From positions 1,116,001 through 1,180,000 of the forward strand of contig NZ_CP113517.1 in NCBI RefSeq assembly GCF_024360925.2: DNA of 64,000 bases, written 5' to 3'. The DNA comes from Methylomonas rapida. Lineage in GTDB: Bacteria > Pseudomonadota > Gammaproteobacteria > Methylococcales > Methylomonadaceae. Of the stretch, positions 28,136 to 37,115 are shown one piece after another. How positions within the stretch are numbered: position 1 is the stretch's first letter; each line of letters starts with the position of its first letter. Made by a program: the position numbers and the translations under genes. The notes beneath the pieces are model-generated. The model was not told the DNA's origin and did not search any database. It saw nothing but the letters and a program-made list of their open reading frames with translations.

Positions 28136-31100
28136 ATGAAATCATTAGTTGAATCTCCACGACCGTCTCAGCTGCTGAGTCGCTTGGCGTTGTTCTTTTT
28201 GGCATTTGCAATTAATCAGGATTGTAGCGCCCACGAAAGTTGGGTATTAACGCCGCAACAATTCGACTACTTTAAAAGTCTTCCTAAACCTTCACTCTAC
28301 ACTGAGCTGTCCTTTACTAACTTTGCCATTGTTTCATTATTCCTGATTTTTATCGTTGGCTGGATAAGGCTTGGCTTCACGGGAGCTAGGGAGTTATTTC
28401 CAGACCTCCAGGCAAGGCTGACCTCTTATGGTGAGCACGTTCCTCGCATTCTCCGCGTATGTTTGGCTTGGATGCTGATCTCCTCGGCATTTGGCATTGA
28501 GCCGCGTGCCGGCGTTGCTCCTTTTACTTCGCCTACACTGTTTGCCCCAGATCTTGAGCTCAAGTACTTAGGCTTCGGCTGGGGTTGGTTACAATTGGTT
28601 GAAGTCCTCACGGGCTTAGCCATTCTATTCGGCATCTATGTACGTGCTTGCGCCGTCATCATCATGGTGCTCGGTCTTATCGGCGGATTGTTATTCGGAC
28701 CTGGATTTCTTGCTTATGGCGGTGCGATTCTCGGTGCTTGCCTTTACCTGCTGTTACAGGGTCCGGGCCGACATTATCTGCCACTCCCCACACCGGAATC
28801 GTTTCGAACGGCGCAATCCTGGCTCGAAAACCAGCCGAGGTCGCGCGCCCAGTTTATCCTTAGGGTACTCACTGGCTTTACCATGCTTTACCTCGGCGTA
28901 ACTTTCAAAATCCAGCAACCGACCCTGGTAATAGGCGTCATCGCGACCTATCAGGTGCCGATATTGTCTTCCGCGCCTGAGGCTTTTTCTCTGGTTATGG
29001 CACTGGTCGAAGTTTCCGCCGGATTGTTGATGATTGCTGGCGTTTTATTAAGGCCTCTGTCGCTATTTCTGTTAGCCGCATTCATATTTTTTGCCAGCTT
29101 GCTGCCGGAGACTCTCACCTCGCACATCCTGTACTACGGTGTTATGTTGTCGTGCCTGATTAACTCCGCCGGTTATTGGCATCGACCGGAGCCTCGCGAT
29201 AAGCCCGCGGAAATATTGGTGATCGGTGGAGGTTTTGCCGCCCTGCATGCCGCCATGGAGGTGGAGCGCCTGATTGGTACTTTTACCCATGTGAAAGTTA
29301 CCCTGCTCCATGACAACTCGAACTTTGTACTCAATCCATTATTACCGGAGGTGATTGGCGGCAGCGTGCAGCCGGGTAATGTCGTGAACCCCATCCGCCG
29401 CGTGATTCCCAAGGTTAATGTCGTGGTTGCAAGGCTTGATGCGATTGACTTAGAAAACCGCCAAATTCAAGCACGAAGAGCCAGCGGCGAACGCATTACA
29501 TTGACTTACACTGAGGTTGTTCTGGCGCCGACGGTGAAGCCCAATACGACATCGATTCCTGGACTACTGTCCCACGCGCTGCCGATCGACTCCGTCGGTG
29601 ACGCCTTGCATATCCGCAAATGCTTACTGGAATTGGTTGAGCAAGCTGAATTCACTGAAGATAGTACAGAACGAGCGCGGTTGCTGAACATTGCCATCGT
29701 TGGTTCAGGTGAATTGGCTTGCAGTGTCGCTGCCGAAGTATGCCAGATGCTTAGAGCGATGGAGCATAACTATCCGGTACTTCAGATTGTCGGCTGGAAC
29801 GTGCACCTTTATGACGATACTCAGTACGTTCAGACAGATTTCGAGAGTCAGCATCTCATCTTACGGAATACCTGCCTTGAAAATGCCGGTGTAACGCTGC
29901 ACAAGGGGGTAACCCTCTCGAGGATAGCCGAAGACAGAGTACTCCTAAACACCGGAGGAGATCAGCCGGTTGGGCTGACTATAAACGCCTGTTTCTCTAT
30001 ACCACCCCTGGTGCTTCAGGGTCTGTGCGGATTGAACTGGCCGCTGACGACAACCGATACCCTGGCACTTGACGGATATCGACATGCATGGATAGCGGGT
30101 CCTAACACGACTTCCGGCGACCAGTCTAACCTGACGGCAGCCGATTGGGAGAAAGTAGGCGAAACAGCGGGATATAACGCTTGGGCTGTGACTCAAGGTT
30201 TCTCCCCACGTCTCTACAAACCGCGCTATAGGCTGTTGACCTCCTATGCCGTCGGTTTTCACTCGTTTTGTGATGCAAAGCTCTTCATCTTTAGCGGTCG
30301 TATCGCTTGGTTTGTTTCTCGGCTCGGCCAGTTGCTCGCCATGCCGGGACTCGAAAAGAACCTGCGCATCATGATCGATTGGGCCATGGTGATTCCCTTT
30401 AGAAGTGATATCGCAGTGCTGGCTCATGCGCCCCAGGCTCGCCTGCAAAAGGTGCGTTTTACCAAAGGGGACGAAATCTATCGTCAGGGTGACGAGGCCG
30501 AGATGGCCTATGTGGTTGAATCGGGTCGTCTGGAAATCATCAAAGACGGACTCAAAGTGGGTGAACTGGGAACCGGCGATTACTTTGGTGAAATCGTTCA
30601 GAATTATCTCAACCGGAGAGCCGAAACGGTGCGCTGCATTGCTCCAACCGAGTTGACGGTGCTTTCGCAAAGCGATTTCAAGGTGCTGACTAAGGGATCG
30701 GGGTTGATGAACAAAGCTCTGCAGCATCTGGCGAAGGATCGGCCAGTTTCTGAAGACTCAGAGGGCATCAAGAGAGTGATGTATGTCAGTACCATGCACG
30801 CTCACTTCACCGACGAAGAAATTACCGAGTTGGGCCGGTCGTCCAGCTTGAACAACAGTCGCTTAGGCTTGACCGGTGTCTTGATTTCGGTACATGACTA
30901 TTTTTTCCAAATATTGGAAGGTCCGGAAGCCGTTCTGGATCAGCTTTTGGATAAAATCCGAATGGATCCTCGTCACCGGGATCTGACCATCTTGAGTGTG
31001 GAGTATGGTTTACCAGAGCGGCTTTTTACGGATTGGGGTATGCGTACAGTGTGTCTGAATGAAGAAAGCGGCGTACTGCTGCAATCCATTCGCATGATGC

Positions 31101-31912
31101 TTCGCACTATCGCGCAATCCCATCATATTATTGGTCGCTATACCCAGCCATCCGTGCTGAAACTGCTTACCGAAGGGATCAACCCCCTGACTCTGCCGCT
31201 TAAACGAGGCGAGCGACTAGTGCTAAACGGCAGTATCGCCGGACTCTCCAAGTTAGCCAATCAATTTTCCACCGAGAATGTATCGGAACTCATCCAGGAA
31301 TTTTTCGAAATCGTTTCCAGCTGTGTGATTGAACATGGTGGTCAGGTAGCTGACTATATGGGCGATTCCATTGTGGCTTATTTCAATACAGAGCAGGCTG
31401 ACGCAGCCATTGCAGCCACCCTGGATGCCTTGCAAGGCCTGAGCGAAATTCATCGTCGCAAGCATCCTTTATACACCTATGCCATCGGCAGCTTCAGTTT
31501 GGCCTCAGGGACTGTGTTGGAGGGCAATTTTGGCTCGTCATTAAAAATGAGCTACTCGCTGATCGGTCAAGCTGTCGACGAGGCCGTGCGTCTGCAAGCG
31601 TCTTGCCGGCATCACGGTAAAGCGCTGATTGTTGCCGAATCTGTGAGAAAGTCCGCCAAGGGGTCCTGGATATTCGAACCGCTTACCATCGAAACCAACG
31701 CAGATTCGCCCGTCTATACACTGGATCACGATCTGGTGAAACTAGCGACCAACCCGATTGAACCGATGCAAACCAAGCCAACGGACATCGCCATACCCTC
31801 CCACAATTTATCAGGAGACTCTAGTGAAATTAGCCACAATGACGCTACTGCTCGCAAGCCTCGTACTCGCAGTGCAAGCGGCACAAGCCGACGAAGCCCT
31901 CGCAAAAAGTAA
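28136..31912 (+). CDS. Fusion: DoxX-like membrane region, NDH-2-like flavoprotein, cNMP-binding, BLUF and cyclase-like domains
   Basis: 1258 residues. Residues 1-345 hold about 8-9 membrane helices in two DoxX-like sets. At 355-745 is an NADH:quinone oxidoreductase (NDH-2)-like flavoprotein with FAD motif ILVIGGGFAALHA, NPLLPEVIGG, and a second GxGxx at IAIVGSGELA (about 519). A cyclic-nucleotide-binding domain (about 763-870) has FGE and RRAET. A BLUF domain (877-975) keeps Tyr883, Asn907, Gln925, Trp967 and Met969, the residues for flavin photochemistry. A class III cyclase-like domain (1020-1195) keeps Asp1077 but has Ser1033, Asp1073 and Asp1148 where metal Asp, base-selecting Lys and transition-state Asn are expected. 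BLUF plus linker plus cyclase resembles the photoactivated cyclase bPAC throughout. The A/T-richer codons suggest transfer. The basic tail runs over the next gene in another frame. Confidence 0.85.
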   Translation: MKSLVESPRPSQLLSRLALFFLAFAINQDCSAHESWVLTPQQFDYFKSLPKPSLYTELSFTNFAIVSLFLIFIVGWIRLGFTGARELFPDLQARLTSYGEHVPRILRVCLAWMLISSAFGIEPRAGVAPFTSPTLFAPDLELKYLGFGWGWLQLVEVLTGLAILFGIYVRACAVIIMVLGLIGGLLFGPGFLAYGGAILGACLYLLLQGPGRHYLPLPTPESFRTAQSWLENQPRSRAQFILRVLTGFTMLYLGVTFKIQQPTLVIGVIATYQVPILSSAPEAFSLVMALVEVSAGLLMIAGVLLRPLSLFLLAAFIFFASLLPETLTSHILYYGVMLSCLINSAGYWHRPEPRDKPAEILVIGGGFAALHAAMEVERLIGTFTHVKVTLLHDNSNFVLNPLLPEVIGGSVQPGNVVNPIRRVIPKVNVVVARLDAIDLENRQIQARRASGERITLTYTEVVLAPTVKPNTTSIPGLLSHALPIDSVGDALHIRKCLLELVEQAEFTEDSTERARLLNIAIVGSGELACSVAAEVCQMLRAMEHNYPVLQIVGWNVHLYDDTQYVQTDFESQHLILRNTCLENAGVTLHKGVTLSRIAEDRVLLNTGGDQPVGLTINACFSIPPLVLQGLCGLNWPLTTTDTLALDGYRHAWIAGPNTTSGDQSNLTAADWEKVGETAGYNAWAVTQGFSPRLYKPRYRLLTSYAVGFHSFCDAKLFIFSGRIAWFVSRLGQLLAMPGLEKNLRIMIDWAMVIPFRSDIAVLAHAPQARLQKVRFTKGDEIYRQGDEAEMAYVVESGRLEIIKDGLKVGELGTGDYFGEIVQNYLNRRAETVRCIAPTELTVLSQSDFKVLTKGSGLMNKALQHLAKDRPVSEDSEGIKRVMYVSTMHAHFTDEEITELGRSSSLNNSRLGLTGVLISVHDYFFQILEGPEAVLDQLLDKIRMDPRHRDLTILSVEYGLPERLFTDWGMRTVCLNEESGVLLQSIRMMLRTIAQSHHIIGRYTQPSVLKLLTEGINPLTLPLKRGERLVLNGSIAGLSKLANQFSTENVSELIQEFFEIVSSCVIEHGGQVADYMGDSIVAYFNTEQADAAIAATLDALQGLSEIHRRKHPLYTYAIGSFSLASGTVLEGNFGSSLKMSYSLIGQAVDEAVRLQASCRHHGKALIVAESVRKSAKGSWIFEPLTIETNADSPVYTLDHDLVKLATNPIEPMQTKPTDIAIPSHNLSGDSSEISHNDATARKPRTRSASGTSRRSPRKK

Positions 31913-32127
31913 AGGTTGCTTAGGATATCGCGGTGGATAAGAAAATCCTTGGCCCCGCCTACAAGGATGTTGCCGCGAAATATGCGGGGCAAGATGTTGT
32001 CGACCAACTCGCCCAGAAGGTGATGAAAGGCGGTGGCGGTGTTTGGGGCCAGATGCCCATGCCGGCAAATTCAGTAACGCCGGAAGAAGCCAAAAGACTG
32101 GTGCAGTGGGTTTTGAGCAAAAAATAA
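31824..32127 (+). pseudogene. Class I cytochrome c gene, frameshifted at the haem motif
   Basis: A GTG at 31824 with AGGAG 6 bases upstream starts a signal peptide (KLATMTLLLASLVLAVQAAQA) and DEALAKSKGCLG. The expected CxxCH reads CLGYRG and the frame stops at 31940. In another frame, from 31931, the rest of a cytochrome c551/c552-type protein continues: VDKKILGPAYKDVAAKYAG, then GGVWGQMPMPAN with the axial Met, and EEAKRLVQWVLSKK to 32127. A loss of two bases plus one change inside TGTCAC would explain it: TGTCACGCGGTG would become TATCGCGGTG. The start overlaps the 3' end of the BLUF fusion gene by 89 bases. A sequencing or assembly error is the main alternative. Confidence 0.75.
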
Positions 32128-32262
32128 TCAAACTTTGAATGACTGCTTAACACATTGAATCTGCCATAGATTCAAAGACGCGAGCGTCTCCTTAGGGTCG
32201 TCATGACTCAGAAGCGTTGTATTCTGTTTCTATCGGCCCCCATAGTCAAACATAACAGGCAC

Positions 32263-32294
32263 AAAAAAGGCAGCACGGCAAAACCGTACTGCCT
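32263..32294 (-). terminator. Intrinsic terminator of sga
   Basis: Read on the - strand, a 10-bp stem (GGCAGTACGG / CCGTGCTGCC, one G-U pair) with loop TTTT is followed by TTTTTT. It lies about 35 bases beyond the stop of the aminotransferase gene. Confidence 0.85.
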
Positions 32295-32329
32295 TAGGTC
32301 TGGCTGTTTTGGCCGAACGACCTGGCGGT

Positions 32330-33496
32330 TTACTTCGCGGTGGAGCGGTAATATTCGACCGCTGCGCCCACGCCGCTGCCGGCCTTGATGTCAAAGCCGT
32401 GGTCCAGCATCGCCATTTCCACGCCGGCGATGGCGCCCAGCAACGACACGTCGTTCATGTCGCCGATATGGCCGATGCGGAATACTTTGCCGGACACTTC
32501 GGTCAGGCCGGCGCCCAGCGAAATATTGTATTTTCTGTAGGCGGTGGCGATCACGTCGCGCGCGTCTTTATCGGCCGGGACCACGACAGCGGTCACGGTG
32601 TCGGATTCGAAGCCAGGCTGGGCGCAGATTTTCAGGCCCCAGGCCGCCACGGCGCGGCGCACGCCTTCGCCCAGGCGATGGTGACGCGCGTAGACGTTTT
32701 CGATGCCTTCTTCCAGCAACAAATCCAAGGCCTTGCGCAGGCCGTGCAGCATCGGAGTTGATGGCGTGTAAGGGGTGTAGCCGTCTTTATTTGACGCGGC
32801 CATGTCTTTCAATGAGAAGAACGAGCGCGGGAACGTGCTGGATTCGGTCGCGGCCAGGGCTTTTTGGCTGAAGCACAGGATCGCCAGGCCGGCTGGCAAC
32901 ATGAAGCCTTTTTGCGAACCGCTGATAGCCGCGTCCACGCCCCATTCGTCCATGCGGAAGTCGATGCTGGCAATCGAGCTGACGCCGTCGACGAACAACA
33001 GGGCCGGGTGGGCGGCGTTATCCATGGCTTTGCGCACGCCCGGAATGCTGCTGGTCACGCCGGTCGAGGTTTCGTTGTGGGTCGCCAATACGGCTTTGAT
33101 TTCGTGGTTTTTGTCGTCTTTCAGGCGAGCTTCCAGATGATCCAATGGAATGCCCTTGCCCCATTCGACTTGATGGATTTCGACATCAAAGCCCAGTTTT
33201 CTGGCGGCTTCCGCCCACAGATGGCCGAATTGGCCGAAGCGGTAAATCAAGACTTTGTCGCCTTGGTTCAGGCAGTTGGTCAGCGCCACTTCCCATCCAG
33301 CGGTACCTGTGGCGGGGAAGGTGAAGCATTGGCCGGCTTCGGTGCGGAAGATTTTTTTCAGGTCTTCCAGGATCGGTTTCAGCAGATTGGGGAAAATCGG
33401 CGAGCGGTGATCTTCCATCGGCACGTGCATTGCGCTCAACACTTCGTGTGGGCAGTTAGTTGGACCTGGAACAAATAAATGATTGCGACCCGCCAT
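32330..33496 (-). CDS. sga: Serine-glyoxylate aminotransferase
   Basis: 388 residues, class V PLP aminotransferase. N-terminal FVPGPTNCPHEVL, the glycine/threonine cofactor region FPATGTAGWEVAL, VDGVSSIASIDF and the PLP lysine in SGSQKGFMLPAG. It makes hydroxypyruvate and glycine from serine and glyoxylate, a defining step of the serine cycle. The lyase gene mcl that supplies glyoxylate is divergent, 226 bases away, so the shared intergenic region probably holds both promoters. Alanine-glyoxylate activity is possible in the family, but the neighbours favour serine. Confidence 0.93.
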   Translation of the reverse strand: MAGRNHLFVPGPTNCPHEVLSAMHVPMEDHRSPIFPNLLKPILEDLKKIFRTEAGQCFTFPATGTAGWEVALTNCLNQGDKVLIYRFGQFGHLWAEAARKLGFDVEIHQVEWGKGIPLDHLEARLKDDKNHEIKAVLATHNETSTGVTSSIPGVRKAMDNAAHPALLFVDGVSSIASIDFRMDEWGVDAAISGSQKGFMLPAGLAILCFSQKALAATESSTFPRSFFSLKDMAASNKDGYTPYTPSTPMLHGLRKALDLLLEEGIENVYARHHRLGEGVRRAVAAWGLKICAQPGFESDTVTAVVVPADKDARDVIATAYRKYNISLGAGLTEVSGKVFRIGHIGDMNDVSLLGAIAGVEMAMLDHGFDIKAGSGVGAAVEYYRSTAK

Positions 33497-33722
33497 CAGG
33501 TTTCTCCTTTGAATGAGTTATGTCTGCTAAAAATCGCCGGATAGTGTCATATTTGCCTGTTTTCGGCAAGTCGTTTGCGCTGAATCTTCTTTGTTGTTAG
33601 TGGTTTAGCCAGCCCGCGCCGATTGACAATACCGGCTTCGAAAGTAAAATGTACGGTTCTCTGTTTCAGTCTGGGCTGGCGAATGTCGATGCGCCGCCCT
33701 CAACCCATTAGGAATACACAGC

Positions 33723-34676
33723 ATGAGTCATACACTATACGGAGCCAACGCCCAACGCGTACAACGTTGCGAATTGGCGGTGCCGGGTTCTAGTCCGGAA
33801 ATGTTCGAAAAAGCCTTGAAAAGTGGTGTGGACTATGTGTTCCTGGATCTGGAAGATGCGGTGGCGCCGGATGACAAGCTGCAAGCGCGCAAAAACATCA
33901 TTCAAGCCATCAACGATCTGGATTGGGAAGGTCATGGCGTGACCTTGTCCGTGCGCATTAATGGCCTGGACACCCAATACATGGTGCGCGATGTGGTCGA
34001 TCTGGTCGAGCAAGCCGGCAGCAAGATCAAAACCATTCTGATTCCCAAAGTGGGCGTGTATAGCGACGTATACATGGTCGAAGCCATACTGAACCAATTG
34101 GAAATGCAGCAAGGCCTGAAAAACAAGATCGGCATCGAAGCCTTGATCGAAACCGCGCTGGGCATGGCCAATGTCGAAGACATCGCCAAACAAGGTGCCA
34201 TCGGCGGCCGCTTGGAAGCCTTGCATTTCGGCGTGGCCGATTATGCCGCCAGCAACCGCGCCCGCACCGTCAACATCGGCGGTTTGAATCCGGATTATCC
34301 GGGCGACCAATGGCATTTCGCCATCAGCCGGATGACGGTAGCGTGCCGCGCCTATGGCCTGCGCCCGATCGACGGGCCGTTCGGCGACATCAAAGACCCC
34401 GACGGCTATAAAGCCGCCGCCCGCCGTGCTGCCGCCTTGGGTTGCGAAGGCAAATGGGCGATACATCCTTCGCAAATCGCGCTGGCCAACGAAGTATTCA
34501 CCCCGCCGCCTGCCGAAGTCGAAAAAGCCAAACGCATTCTGGAAGCATTGAAGGAAGCCGCTGCGCAAGGCAAAGGCGCCGCCGCGCTGGATGGCCGCCT
34601 GATCGACGCTGCTTCCGAGCGTATGGCCAATAACGTGGTGCGCATGGCCGAAGCGATTGCGGCGAAAAGTAAATAA
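33723..34676 (+). CDS. mcl: Malyl-CoA lyase (CitE/HpcH family)
   Basis: 317 residues. HpcH/HpaI-type lyase motifs: RCELAVPGSSPEMFEKA with the substrate Arg, VFLDLEDAVAPDDK with metal-binding Glu/Asp, SVRINGLDT, IGIEALIETALG, LHFGVADYAAS and KWAIHPSQI. It splits malyl-CoA into acetyl-CoA and glyoxylate; the mtkA-mtkB kinase that makes malyl-CoA lies directly downstream, and sga is divergent upstream. A GGAATACACAGC leader precedes the ATG. Beta-methylmalyl-CoA is a possible second substrate by family. Confidence 0.93.
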   Translation: MSHTLYGANAQRVQRCELAVPGSSPEMFEKALKSGVDYVFLDLEDAVAPDDKLQARKNIIQAINDLDWEGHGVTLSVRINGLDTQYMVRDVVDLVEQAGSKIKTILIPKVGVYSDVYMVEAILNQLEMQQGLKNKIGIEALIETALGMANVEDIAKQGAIGGRLEALHFGVADYAASNRARTVNIGGLNPDYPGDQWHFAISRMTVACRAYGLRPIDGPFGDIKDPDGYKAAARRAAALGCEGKWAIHPSQIALANEVFTPPPAEVEKAKRILEALKEAAAQGKGAAALDGRLIDAASERMANNVVRMAEAIAAKSK

Positions 34677-34682
34677 ACAAAA

Positions 34683-34778
34683 CGTAGCCTGGGTTGTCTT
34701 GCCCCTTTAGGGGAATGTAATGGAACCCAGCTTGAAGGCTGAACGCTGGGTTTCGCCGAGAGCTCAACCCAGCCTACG
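34683..34778. repeat. 96-bp palindromic element between mcl and mtkA
   Basis: End arms CGTAGCCTGGGTT and AACCCAGCCTACG pair with one mismatch. Inside are CCCAGC / GCTGGG and CCCCTTTAGGGG, giving a branched fold. There is no T-run. It fills nearly all of the gap between two genes of one pathway and may set their relative expression by RNA processing. Confidence 0.65.
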
Positions 34779-34805
34779 AGATTTTTATTCATTCAGAGAG
34801 ATACC

Positions 34806-35987
34806 ATGGACATTCATGAGTACCAAGCAAAACAACTGCTGTCCGAATATGGCGTGAAAATCGCCGACGGCGGTTTGGCCTATAGCCCCGAAGATGCCAT
34901 ACAGCGTGCCCGCGAAATCGGCGGCCATGTTTGGGTGGTCAAGGCGCAAATTCATTCCGGTGCCCGCGGCAAGGCCGGCGGCATCAAGGTTTGCAAAACC
35001 CACGACGAAGTCAGCGAAGCGGCGGAAAGCTTGCTGGGCAAGAAACTGGTCACGCATCAAACCGGCCCTGCCGGCAAACAATGTCTGCGTTTGTATGTCG
35101 AGGCAGGTACCGACATCGCCAAGGAATTGTATTTCAGTTTGCTGATCGACCGTGCGCGCGAGCGCATCGTGATGGTGGGCTCTGCGCAAGGTGGCATGGA
35201 AATCGAGGAATTGGCTGAGACCAATCCCGACGCGATCAAAAAAGTCTACATCGAACCGGCGGTCGGTTTGCAGGATTTTCAGGCCCGCGAAATGGCGTTT
35301 GCCCTGGGGCTGAACGCGGATCAAGTGCCGCAAGCGGTCAAATTGATCCACGGTTGCTATCGGGCGATGCGCGACCTGGACGCCAACATGGTCGAAATCA
35401 ATCCGCTGGTCATCACCGGCCACGGTGATTTGATCGCGCTGGACGCGAAAATGTCGTTCGACGATAACGCCTTGTTCCGTCGGCAAAAAATTTCCGAGTT
35501 GCGCGACAAGACCCAGGAAGACCCGCGCGAAATGGCGGCGGCCGATCGTGGTTTGAGCTACGTGGGGCTGGACGGCGACATTGGCTGCATGATCAACGGC
35601 GCCGGCTTGGCGATGGCGACCATGGACATGATCAAACTGGCCGGCGGCGAGCCTGCCAACTTCCTGGACGTCGGCGGCGGCGCGTCGCCGGAGCGTACCG
35701 AAAAAGCCTTCCGCATGGTGTTGCAGGACAAGAATGTCAAGGCCATGCTGGTCAACATCTTTGCCGGTATCAATCGCTGCGACTGGATCGCCGAAGGCGT
35801 GGTGCATGCGGTGAAAAAAATCGACATGAAGGTGCCCTTGATCGTGCGTCTGTCCGGCACCAATGTCGAGGAAGGTCGCAAGATCATCGCCGACAGCGGA
35901 CTGCCTATCATCATGGCCGACACCTTGGCGGAAGCCGCCGAGAAAGCGGTTGAAGCACGTAATCAGGTTGTAGCCGCGCAAGGTTGA
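34806..35987 (+). CDS. mtkA: Malate-CoA ligase (malate thiokinase), beta subunit
   Basis: 393 residues, ADP-forming succinyl-CoA synthetase beta type. ATP-grasp start [35 protein letters not shown] for nucleotide binding, EINPLVIT, and the phosphate loop [17 protein letters not shown] with [10 protein letters not shown]. Together with mtkB it activates malate to malyl-CoA using ATP. The malate rather than succinate role is inferred from mcl and sga next to it. An AGAGA-type leader precedes the ATG. Confidence 0.93.
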   Translation: MDIHEYQAKQLLSEYGVKIADGGLAYSPEDAIQRAREIGGHVWVVKAQIHSGARGKAGGIKVCKTHDEVSEAAESLLGKKLVTHQTGPAGKQCLRLYVEAGTDIAKELYFSLLIDRARERIVMVGSAQGGMEIEELAETNPDAIKKVYIEPAVGLQDFQAREMAFALGLNADQVPQAVKLIHGCYRAMRDLDANMVEINPLVITGHGDLIALDAKMSFDDNALFRRQKISELRDKTQEDPREMAAADRGLSYVGLDGDIGCMINGAGLAMATMDMIKLAGGEPANFLDVGGGASPERTEKAFRMVLQDKNVKAMLVNIFAGINRCDWIAEGVVHAVKKIDMKVPLIVRLSGTNVEEGRKIIADSGLPIIMADTLAEAAEKAVEARNQVVAAQG

Positions 35988-35996
35988 GGAATACAC

Positions 35997-36884
35997 ATGG
36001 CAATTTTTATCGATAAAGACACCCGCATCATCGTTCAAGGTTTTACCGGCAAAATCGGTACCTTTCACGCCCAGGAAATGATCGAATACGGCTCCAACGT
36101 GGTCGGCGGCATCACGCCGGGCAAAGGTGGACAAAAACATCTGGAGCGTCCGGTGTTCAACACCGTGAAAGAAGCGGTCGAGCAAGTCGGCGCCGAAGCC
36201 AGCATCGTGTTCGTGCCGCCCGCTTATGCAGCCGATTCGATCATGGAAGCGGCCGAAGCCGGCATCAAATACTGCGTTTGCATCACCGACGGTATTCCAA
36301 CCCAGGACATGATGAAGGTCAAAATCTTCCTGAGCAAATTCCCGAAAGAAAGCCGCATGGTCCTGACCGGCCCAAATTGCGCCGGCACCATCAGCCCCGG
36401 CAAATCCATGCTGGGCATCATGCCGGGCCATATCTACATGCCGGGTAATGTCGGCATCGTCGGCCGTTCCGGGACCTTGGGCTATGAAGCTGCCGACCAA
36501 ATGAAAGCATTGGGTATCGGCGTCTCGACTTCGGTCGGTATCGGCGGCGACCCGATCAACGGCAGTTCGCACCGTGACATTCTGGAAAAATTCGAGCAAG
36601 ACCCGGAAACCAAGGTCGTGATGATGATCGGCGAAATCGGCGGCCCGCAAGAAGTCGAAGCCGGCGTCTTCGCCAATGAGCACATGAGCAAACCGGTCGT
36701 GGCTTACATCGCCGGTTTGACCGCGCCAAAAGGCCGCCGCATGGGCCATGCCGGGGCGATCATTTCGGCATCCGGCGAATCGGCGGCAGAAAAAGTCGAG
36801 CGTTTGCAAGAGCTGGGCGTCACCATCGCACCGACTCCGGCGGCGATGGGCGAGACGGTCGCCAAGGTACTGGCCAAGCTTTAA
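35997..36884 (+). CDS. mtkB: Malate-CoA ligase, alpha subunit
   Basis: 295 residues. CoA-binding start FIDKDTRIIVQGFTGKIGTFH, GGITPGKGGQKHL, FVPPAYAADSIMEAAEAGI, NCAGTISPGKSMLGIMPG, and the phosphohistidine loop GRRMGHAGAIIS. It starts 9 bases after mtkA with GAGGAATACAC as leader. The subunit carries CoA binding and the phospho-His intermediate. It is the last gene of mcl-mtkA-mtkB; a palindrome and a terminator follow. Confidence 0.94.
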   Translation: MAIFIDKDTRIIVQGFTGKIGTFHAQEMIEYGSNVVGGITPGKGGQKHLERPVFNTVKEAVEQVGAEASIVFVPPAYAADSIMEAAEAGIKYCVCITDGIPTQDMMKVKIFLSKFPKESRMVLTGPNCAGTISPGKSMLGIMPGHIYMPGNVGIVGRSGTLGYEAADQMKALGIGVSTSVGIGGDPINGSSHRDILEKFEQDPETKVVMMIGEIGGPQEVEAGVFANEHMSKPVVAYIAGLTAPKGRRMGHAGAIISASGESAAEKVERLQELGVTIAPTPAAMGETVAKVLAKL

Positions 36885-36910
36885 TCGGCTACCCGTTTCA
36901 GGCGGGACAA

Positions 36911-36973
36911 CCGTTCGCCCTGAGCCTGTCGAAGGGCTTTGGGTTCATGGTTCGACAAGCTCACCACGAACGG
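36911..36973. repeat. 63-bp palindromic repeat, full copy
   Basis: Arms CCGTTCGCCCTGAGCCTGTC plus GAA and TTCGACAAGCTCACCACGAA plus CGG pair with about four mismatches. Single-arm copies occur at 1055-1075 and 2089-2118. This CCTGAGC-CTGTCGAAGGG word is a widespread dispersed palindrome in Proteobacteria. Confidence 0.7.
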
Positions 36974-37037
36974 CTCACTAGAATAACTGTCCCGGTTTAA
37001 GTTGGAAGCCCTTTAATCCGGCTTTAGCTCTTCTATA

Positions 37038-37063
37038 AAGCCCGCAATACGCGGGCTTTTTTG
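37038..37063 (+). terminator. Intrinsic terminator after mtkB
   Basis: Perfect stem AAGCCCGC / GCGGGCTT with loop AATAC, followed by TTTT. Symmetric enough to work in both directions; it lies 150 bases after mtkB and 50 before the SNF2 gene. Confidence 0.88.
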
Positions 37064-37115
37064 TTTTAGTTGGCGACCTTTTTTGTCATTGCTTAACCTT
37101 TCATTCCAACACCCC

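Noticed and set aside
34785..36809. A 674-codon open frame on the - strand across mtkA and mtkB
   Set aside because: It is the antisense shadow of two well-supported genes with strong codon bias; its protein is rich in His/Asp/Phe and matches nothing.
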